Source: DAOTVC01 sp034437215 (GTDB lineage Bacteria; Chloroflexota; Anaerolineae; B4-G1; SLSP01). Taken from it: a DNA stretch of 11,156 nt. The stretch covers positions 1 through 11,156 of the forward strand of contig DAOTVC010000049.1 of assembly GCA_034437215.1 (NCBI GenBank), in the 5' to 3' direction. Each line of letters begins with the position of its first letter. The first letter of the stretch is position 1. The position numbers and the translations under genes are program-made. Of this stretch, positions 7,651-11,156 are shown one piece after another. Below the pieces are notes generated by a model that was not told the DNA's origin, searched no databases, and worked only from the letters and a program-made list of their open reading frames with translations.

Positions 7651-7679
7651 AGTATACGGTCGAACCCCCTCTCCTGCAA
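7651..7679 (-). promoter_or_regulatory. Promoter of the GNAT/methyltransferase/DHH operon
   Basis: On the coding strand TTGCAG, a 17-bp spacer and TATACT (5/6 to consensus) end about 45 bases before the ATG of the first gene. The layout matches the promoter at 9309-9337 (TTGCTT, 17 bp, TATACT). Confidence 0.65.
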
Positions 7680-7729
7680 GGTCCCTTTCGGACGCGACTT
7701 CCCCTCGACGGGCTGGGGGCAGGTCGCTA

Positions 7730-7829
7730 ACGCTGCGTTGCTAACTACAAATCTAGTTGGTAGTCAGGCACGTAGGCGCTAGCCGGAGTGCCGTCCTACG
7801 CGACTACGCTACGCTGCGTCGCTAACTAC
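7730..7829. repeat. 19-bp direct repeats and 7-bp-period tract
   Basis: ACGCTGCGTTGCTAACTAC (7730-7748) recurs at 7811-7829 with one change (T to C), starts 81 bases apart. Between them are a small hairpin (ACTACAA/TTGGTAGT around 7744-7764) and CGTAGGCGCTAGCC. On the lower strand the right repeat reads in heptamer-like steps (GAAGTTT, GAGGTTC, GTAGTTA). The tract overlaps the last codons and stop of the GNAT gene at 7822. No gene is visible in the gap 7606-7821. Confidence 0.55.
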
Positions 7830-8775
7830 GAACCTCAAACTTCAACCCCTCCCCGCTCCTAGTTCGGGCTTCGAATCTCTGCGACCAGAAGTGGAAGGGG
7901 CGCTGCGCTTTGAAGCCGACCGCCATGTAGAAGGGCATCGCGGAGCCGACGAGGGCCATCTCGGCGCCGAGCACCGCCAGCCGCCGGATGCCCTCGAGCA
8001 CCACCGCCGTGCCCAAGCCCCGGCGGCGGTAGTCAGGGTGGGTGCCGACGGGCTCGAAGACGCCCATCTTGTTGAGCTCGTCGTACCAGGCAACGCAGAA
8101 GGAGGCGTACTCGCCGTTCGGCGCCACGACGTAGAGATCCAGGTCCTTCCTGTAGTCGGGCGCTTTCTGCAGCTCCCGGTAGGTAGAGGCGCTGGCCCAC
8201 TCCACGGGGTCCGTGTGGTTGAAGCCCCGGCCCAGCACCTCGCGCCGCCCCTCGATGTCGTTTCTCTCCGCCATCGAGGAGAAGGTGTAGCCGGGGGGCA
8301 GCTGGGGCCGGGGGGCTTCGAGGATGGCGTACTCCGAGTCACAGCCCTCGTACTCCGAGGGCGCGTAACCCCGCTCCCGGAGCAGCGCCTGCAGGGGTTC
8401 GTCCCCATCGTAGATCTGGAGGGTGAGCTCGCCCCCCTCCGGACCGACGAAGGTGGTCTCCGCGTAGTCGAGCAGCTCCTCGAGGAGGAAGTCACAGTCG
8501 GGGTGGCGGTTGAAGAAGGCCTGTCCCGGAATCCGGTCCTCGGCGTTGACCACCGCGACGACCTCGCCCTCGTCGTTCTCCCAGAGACCGATGGTCTCCT
8601 CCCACGCGCGGATACCCGCTTCTCCGCCCAGCAGGAGGGGGGCGACGAAGTAGCGGGCGTAGTTCCAGCGCACGAAATCCCAGTTGTAGGGCAGCCGGGG
8701 CCAGGAGCACAGCAGAAAGTCGCGCACGCGCAGAAAGTCGGGCTCCGGTTGATACTCTCGACGTCGTATCTTCAT
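7822..8775 (-). CDS. GNAT-family N-acetyltransferase, two-domain paralogue
   Basis: 317 residues, collinear with the GNAT gene downstream. Shared blocks include APNGEYASFCVAWYDE, FEPVGTHPDYRRRGLGTAVV (acetyl-CoA loop R250 to A257) and LEGIRRL. The N-terminal half is again a degenerate GNAT-like domain. The substrate is unknown. AGAAGGAG lies about 4 bases before the ATG. It starts 31 bases after the stop of the small GNAT gene and is probably transcribed with it from the promoter at 9309-9337. The last residues after FHFWSQRFEA (about 303-317) have no counterpart in the paralogue and are partly encoded by the intergenic repeat tract, so the natural stop seems to have been lost and replaced. 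Confidence 0.9.
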   Translation of the reverse strand: MKIRRREYQPEPDFLRVRDFLLCSWPRLPYNWDFVRWNYARYFVAPLLLGGEAGIRAWEETIGLWENDEGEVVAVVNAEDRIPGQAFFNRHPDCDFLLEELLDYAETTFVGPEGGELTLQIYDGDEPLQALLRERGYAPSEYEGCDSEYAILEAPRPQLPPGYTFSSMAERNDIEGRREVLGRGFNHTDPVEWASASTYRELQKAPDYRKDLDLYVVAPNGEYASFCVAWYDELNKMGVFEPVGTHPDYRRRGLGTAVVLEGIRRLAVLGAEMALVGSAMPFYMAVGFKAQRPFHFWSQRFEARTRSGEGLKFEVRS

Positions 8776-8806
8776 GATTCTCCTTCTGTCTAAAGTATGA
8801 GAGCGG

Positions 8807-9268
8807 CTAGAGTTTCTTGATCAGCTGCAGACAGGGATTCTCCGGTCCCCAGAGCTCCTCGAACTCCTGCAGGGGCCGGAAGCCCATCCGCTCGTAGAAG
8901 AGCCGGGTGCGGCGGTAGTGGGGGTCGGGGTGGCTGCCGCTCAGCGTCTTGACCTGGAGGTACTCCATCCCCGCCTCTCGCAGATGGGCCTCGGCGCGCT
9001 CGAGAAGCGCCTGCCCGATCCCCCGGCGGTGCCGCTGGGGATGCACGCCCACGATGTGGATCTCCGCGGCGTAGGCGGTATGCTGCTTCAGCGTGAGAAA
9101 GCCCACCACCTCGCCCCCGTCGAGGGCCACGAAGGTGGGCAGCACCTCGATGTCCCGCAGATACTGGATGTTCGCCTCCTCGATCCCGAACCACTCGGGC
9201 AGGGAGCGCAGGATGGGCTCACAGCGTGAGGCCTGGCCCAGGGCCGGGCCTTCGATCGTTACCGGCAT
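8807..9268 (-). CDS. GNAT-family N-acetyltransferase, single domain
   Basis: 153 residues, a complete single GNAT domain. Strand beta4 is VVGFLTLKQHTAYAAEIHIV, and the acetyl-CoA loop is HPQRHRRGIGQALLERA (Q78 to A87). The C-terminal FYERMGFR (124-131) is the usual GNAT ending. The substrate is unknown; it could act on a small amine or a protein N-terminus. I chose ATG 9268, with GGAGG about 10 bases upstream, over an in-frame TTG at 9337 because that TTG falls in the -35 box of a good promoter. It probably forms a two-gene unit with the larger GNAT gene 31 bases downstream. Confidence 0.9.
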   Translation of the reverse strand: MPVTIEGPALGQASRCEPILRSLPEWFGIEEANIQYLRDIEVLPTFVALDGGEVVGFLTLKQHTAYAAEIHIVGVHPQRHRRGIGQALLERAEAHLREAGMEYLQVKTLSGSHPDPHYRRTRLFYERMGFRPLQEFEELWGPENPCLQLIKKL

Positions 9269-9308
9269 GGTTTCGCTTCCTCCGTTGTCTGTCTTTCGAT
9301 TCGGTTCG

Positions 9309-9337
9309 AGTATAGAGGCCTTTGCGGGGGCAAGCAA
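9309..9337 (-). promoter_or_regulatory. Promoter of the two-gene GNAT unit
   Basis: On the coding strand TTGCTT, a 17-bp spacer and TATACT, giving a leader of about 35 bases before ATG 9268. Same layout and same -10 box as the promoter at 7651-7679. Confidence 0.65.
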
Positions 9338-9370
9338 ATGCGGATTCGTTGGGTCATCACCCTTGCTTGG

Positions 9371-9411
9371 GGAAAACGACGAACGCGGCCTTCAGAGCGA
9401 AGACCGCGTTC
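9371..9411 (-). terminator. Rho-independent terminator of the serpin gene
   Basis: Stem GAACGCGG/CCGCGTTC, one mismatch, then CTTC/GAAG around a 5-base loop (9381-9411). On the serpin strand it is followed by GTCGTTTTCC. It begins 16 bases past the serpin stop codon. Confidence 0.75.
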
Positions 9412-9427
9412 TCGCTGTTAGTGGCAA

Positions 9428-10699
9428 CTACGAGGGGTCGACCACCCGGCCCAGGAAGAGGAGCGCACCCGTCTCCGTATCGCGGATGAGGTAGACGAAG
9501 GGGCGATCGACGGTCAGCTCCACGTCCATCACGGGCATGGATTCGAGCCCGACGACGACGGCGGTCGCCGCCGCTGCTTCGGTGCCCTCCTCGTCGACGG
9601 CGACGAAGGCCTTGTGGAAGACGTCGGTGATGAGCAGGTCGCGGGTGCCGTCCATGCCGGAGAAGTCGGCCTGCCCGTTGATAAAGGCGTCGGTCATGCC
9701 CAGGGCCTTGAGGGTATCGGCGAGGCTGAACTCCGCCTCGTACTCGAACTTGGGCATGGTCAGCGCCACGCCTTGCGTCTCCAGGCTCTCGACGATGGCT
9801 TGCAGCCGCTCCCCCGTGAGAGCTGCTTCGAAGTCCGCGAAACGACCCTCCTGGGGCACGATGAGGAGCATGCTCGCCTGCCCGCCCCGGTAGGGCAACT
9901 CCACCGCCTGGACGTCCTCCACCTGAGCGTAGGGGACCCTCTGGGGCTCTGACCAGCGCATCATGGGGACGGTGACCTCCTCACCGGCGAGGGTGGTGAA
10001 GGTCCCATCCTGGGTGCTCTCCTGGGGAAAGGTGTGGGCCCACTTGGCGTTGAAGTAGATGGCGTTGGCGAGCACCAGACGGGTCAGGTCGTCGATGGCG
10101 CCCTCGGGGATGAGATCCTCGATCTTCTCCTCCGTCTCGCGCTCCACCCAGTCGTTGATCGCCAGGCGGGCCTCCTCGGGGGCCGTCTTGAAACTCACCA
10201 GCCGCAGCCCGGCACCGTAGTGTTGAGCTAGCTGGTCGAGGAACTCGTCACGGAAGCTGTACTCCTCCTCGGCCCAGAGGGAGTTAGCGATGTTGAGGAC
10301 AAACTCCTCCTCGTCAGCCTCCTCGCCGGAGGTCAAGCGCTGGTCGAGGGCGTTGAAGGCGGGGTGGAGGCTCTCCCCCGGGAGGTCGAAGTGCAGCGTC
10401 TGGGCCATCTGCTCGGCGGTCGAACCGCGGGCTCCGGCGTAGGTCATCGCCAGCGCCACGGAGATGCTGTGGGGGGAGAAGAAGAGGTTGCCCTCCTCCT
10501 CGCGCAGCTGCTGGTAGAGGTCGGCGGCGAAGGCGGTGTTGCCCTCGACGAGGGTCTCCAGCTCCGCCTCGGAGACGTCGGGATCGGTCACGCGGGGCGC
10601 GTCCGAGCGCACCGCCTCTGCACCTGCGGGCTGGGCCGTAGGTGCGCCGCACCCCGTCACCAACAGAGCCAGGATCACTAGGGACAGTATCGTTTTCAT
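9428..10699 (-). CDS. Lipid-anchored serpin
   Basis: 423 residues from ATG 10699, a full serpin domain behind a lipoprotein signal. The signal MKTILSLVILALLVTGC has its lipobox cysteine at 17; a short acidic linker follows. The serpin core shows the classical blocks GNLFFSPHSISVALAMTYAG, LANAIYFNAKW, TMPKFEYE and, near the end, DRPFVYLIRD. The hinge before the reactive loop is EEGTEAAAAT (370-379), the small-residue pattern needed for loop insertion, so this should be an inhibitory serpin. Counting as in alpha1-antitrypsin, P1 falls on Glu386 of GLESMPVM; the loop is slightly longer, so Ser387 or Met388 are alternatives. It would trap a serine or cysteine protease outside the membrane. AAGGAG lies 11 bases before the ATG; GTG 10711 is too close to it. 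It has its own terminator; no protease gene is adjacent. Confidence 0.93.
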   Translation of the reverse strand: MKTILSLVILALLVTGCGAPTAQPAGAEAVRSDAPRVTDPDVSEAELETLVEGNTAFAADLYQQLREEEGNLFFSPHSISVALAMTYAGARGSTAEQMAQTLHFDLPGESLHPAFNALDQRLTSGEEADEEEFVLNIANSLWAEEEYSFRDEFLDQLAQHYGAGLRLVSFKTAPEEARLAINDWVERETEEKIEDLIPEGAIDDLTRLVLANAIYFNAKWAHTFPQESTQDGTFTTLAGEEVTVPMMRWSEPQRVPYAQVEDVQAVELPYRGGQASMLLIVPQEGRFADFEAALTGERLQAIVESLETQGVALTMPKFEYEAEFSLADTLKALGMTDAFINGQADFSGMDGTRDLLITDVFHKAFVAVDEEGTEAAAATAVVVGLESMPVMDVELTVDRPFVYLIRDTETGALLFLGRVVDPS

Positions 10700-10720
10700 G
10701 GTACTAGACACTCCTTCTGA

Positions 10721-10755
10721 AGTCTAAAGTTAAAGGTCGAACGTCGAATGTCCCG
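10721..10755 (+). repeat. Degenerate 7-bp-period repeat tract
   Basis: Five units of seven (AGTCTAA, AGTTAAA, GGTCGAA, CGTCGAA, TGTCCCG; core NGTYNAA) lie just upstream of the serpin ribosome site. By hand count 18 of 28 bases match seven positions later. It occupies part of the serpin leader or promoter region, where I found no convincing promoter. Confidence 0.5.
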
Positions 10756-10852
10756 TTCTGCCGCCAAAGTAGACGGTAGAAGATATGCGTGGGATGAGGT
10801 AGTTGTGGGACGATCTATAGACGCAGAAGAGAGCGCCATTGTTCCATTCTCT

Positions 10853-10903
10853 AGCTTCCAGCATCCAGCATCCAGCTTCCAGCATCCAGCTTCCAGCTTC
10901 CAG
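10853..10903 (+). repeat. Heptamer tandem array, seven units
   Basis: Seven head-to-tail copies of AGCTTCC or AGCATCC plus a final AG, with variation only at the fourth base. It ends exactly one base before the stop codon of the nitrilase-family gene. A 72-codon open frame across the array on the lower strand (WKLEAGCWKL type repeats) is only a translation of the repeat. Confidence 0.9.
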
Positions 10904-11156
10904 TCACTCCTCACTCACCGGCGGCGTCGGCTCCCGGTTCACCACCAGGCGGAAGATGTCGGGGCGGGCGTAGTGGCCCACGACGTCGAAGTCGACCTTG
11001 CTCCGCTCGATCTCGCCCAGGTCGAGATCCGCGAAGAGGATGCCCTCGCTGTCGTAGAGGGGGCCGGCGAGCAGTTCGCCCAGGGGGGAGACGATAGCGC
11101 TCCCGCCCCGGCACATCACCTCCGGCTGTCGTTCCAGCTCCTCGATGCCCGGCAGG
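10904..11156 (-). CDS. Nitrilase-family carbon-nitrogen hydrolase, C-terminal part
   Basis: The frame is open to the right edge, reading LPGIEELERQPEVMCRGGSA and on through IVSPLGELLAGPLYDSEGIL, FADLDLGEIERSKVDFDVVG and HYARPDIFRLVV, which is the C-terminal end of branch 1 nitrilases (compare CRGGSAIVSPLG and GHYARPDIF). About 83 codons are visible. The catalytic Glu and Lys and the active-site Cys lie upstream, outside the window; the Cys of CRGG is not catalytic. Such enzymes hydrolyse nitriles to acids or related amides in the cytoplasm. The stop codon abuts the heptamer array, and no terminator is visible. Confidence 0.88.
   Translation of the reverse strand, partial: LPGIEELERQPEVMCRGGSAIVSPLGELLAGPLYDSEGILFADLDLGEIERSKVDFDVVGHYARPDIFRLVVNREPTPPVSEE

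Noticed and set aside
9269..9337. N-terminal extension of the small GNAT from TTG 9337
   Set aside because: The TTG lies within the -35 box of a good promoter, and ATG 9268 has its own GGAGG.
9351..9362. Short GGGT...ACCC hairpin upstream of the small GNAT promoter
   Set aside because: A four-base stem, no T-run and no conserved context; compatible with chance.
10853..10903. CRISPR array
   Set aside because: Seven-base tandem units have no spacers; no cas gene is present.
10696..10914. 72-codon open frame on the lower strand with WKLEAGCWKL-type repeats
   Set aside because: It is a translation of the AGCTTCC/AGCATCC array and the serpin leader; it overlaps both neighbouring genes' ends and has no family resemblance.

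Overview
The window is GC-rich and densely packed. Three genes run left to right (galT-like, a membrane protein, a short 6-phosphogluconate dehydrogenase). Everything from about 3.2 kb to the right edge runs right to left. Gene starts carry clear Shine-Dalgarno sites, and two promoters have a good -10 box at 17-bp spacing. Gene content (short 6PGDH, tandem GNATs, lipid-anchored serpin, DUF456) and degenerate heptamer repeats between genes suggest a free-living environmental bacterium. A Chloroflexota-like lineage is my best guess, but this is an inference with low certainty.

Layout: 1-993 is class I galactose-1-phosphate uridylyltransferase, cut at the left edge. 1113-2018 is a multi-pass membrane protein. 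2087-2206 is a 120-bp palindromic non-coding element with 12-bp terminal inverted repeats and a perfect 9-bp target duplication, best read as a MITE. It sits directly upstream of the 6PGDH gene (2227-3150). A perfect 28-bp palindrome (3162-3189) separates that gene from the convergent DUF456 gene (3202-3699). A second, diverged end of the same MITE family lies at 3754-3804, next to a small lipoprotein gene (3810-4220).

4312-7605 reads leftward as a compact probable operon: GNAT acetyltransferase, lipoprotein, a broken alpha/beta-hydrolase-like remnant, O-methyltransferase, DHH phosphoesterase. A promoter lies at 7651-7679. 7822-9268 holds two more GNAT genes behind a promoter of the same layout. 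9428-10699 encodes a lipid-anchored serpin with its own terminator. The right edge holds the C-terminal end of a nitrilase-family hydrolase.

The genes look like ordinary accessory and housekeeping functions: sugar-phosphate metabolism on the left; small-molecule acylation/methylation and envelope proteins on the right. I do not see a defence island, CRISPR array, RNA gene or biosynthetic cluster. The unexplained structure is between the genes: the MITE pair and four or more unrelated repeat tracts that share a 7-bp period. No gene-free stretch exceeds 300 bases; the longest gaps (about 205-215 bases) are filled largely by repeats.
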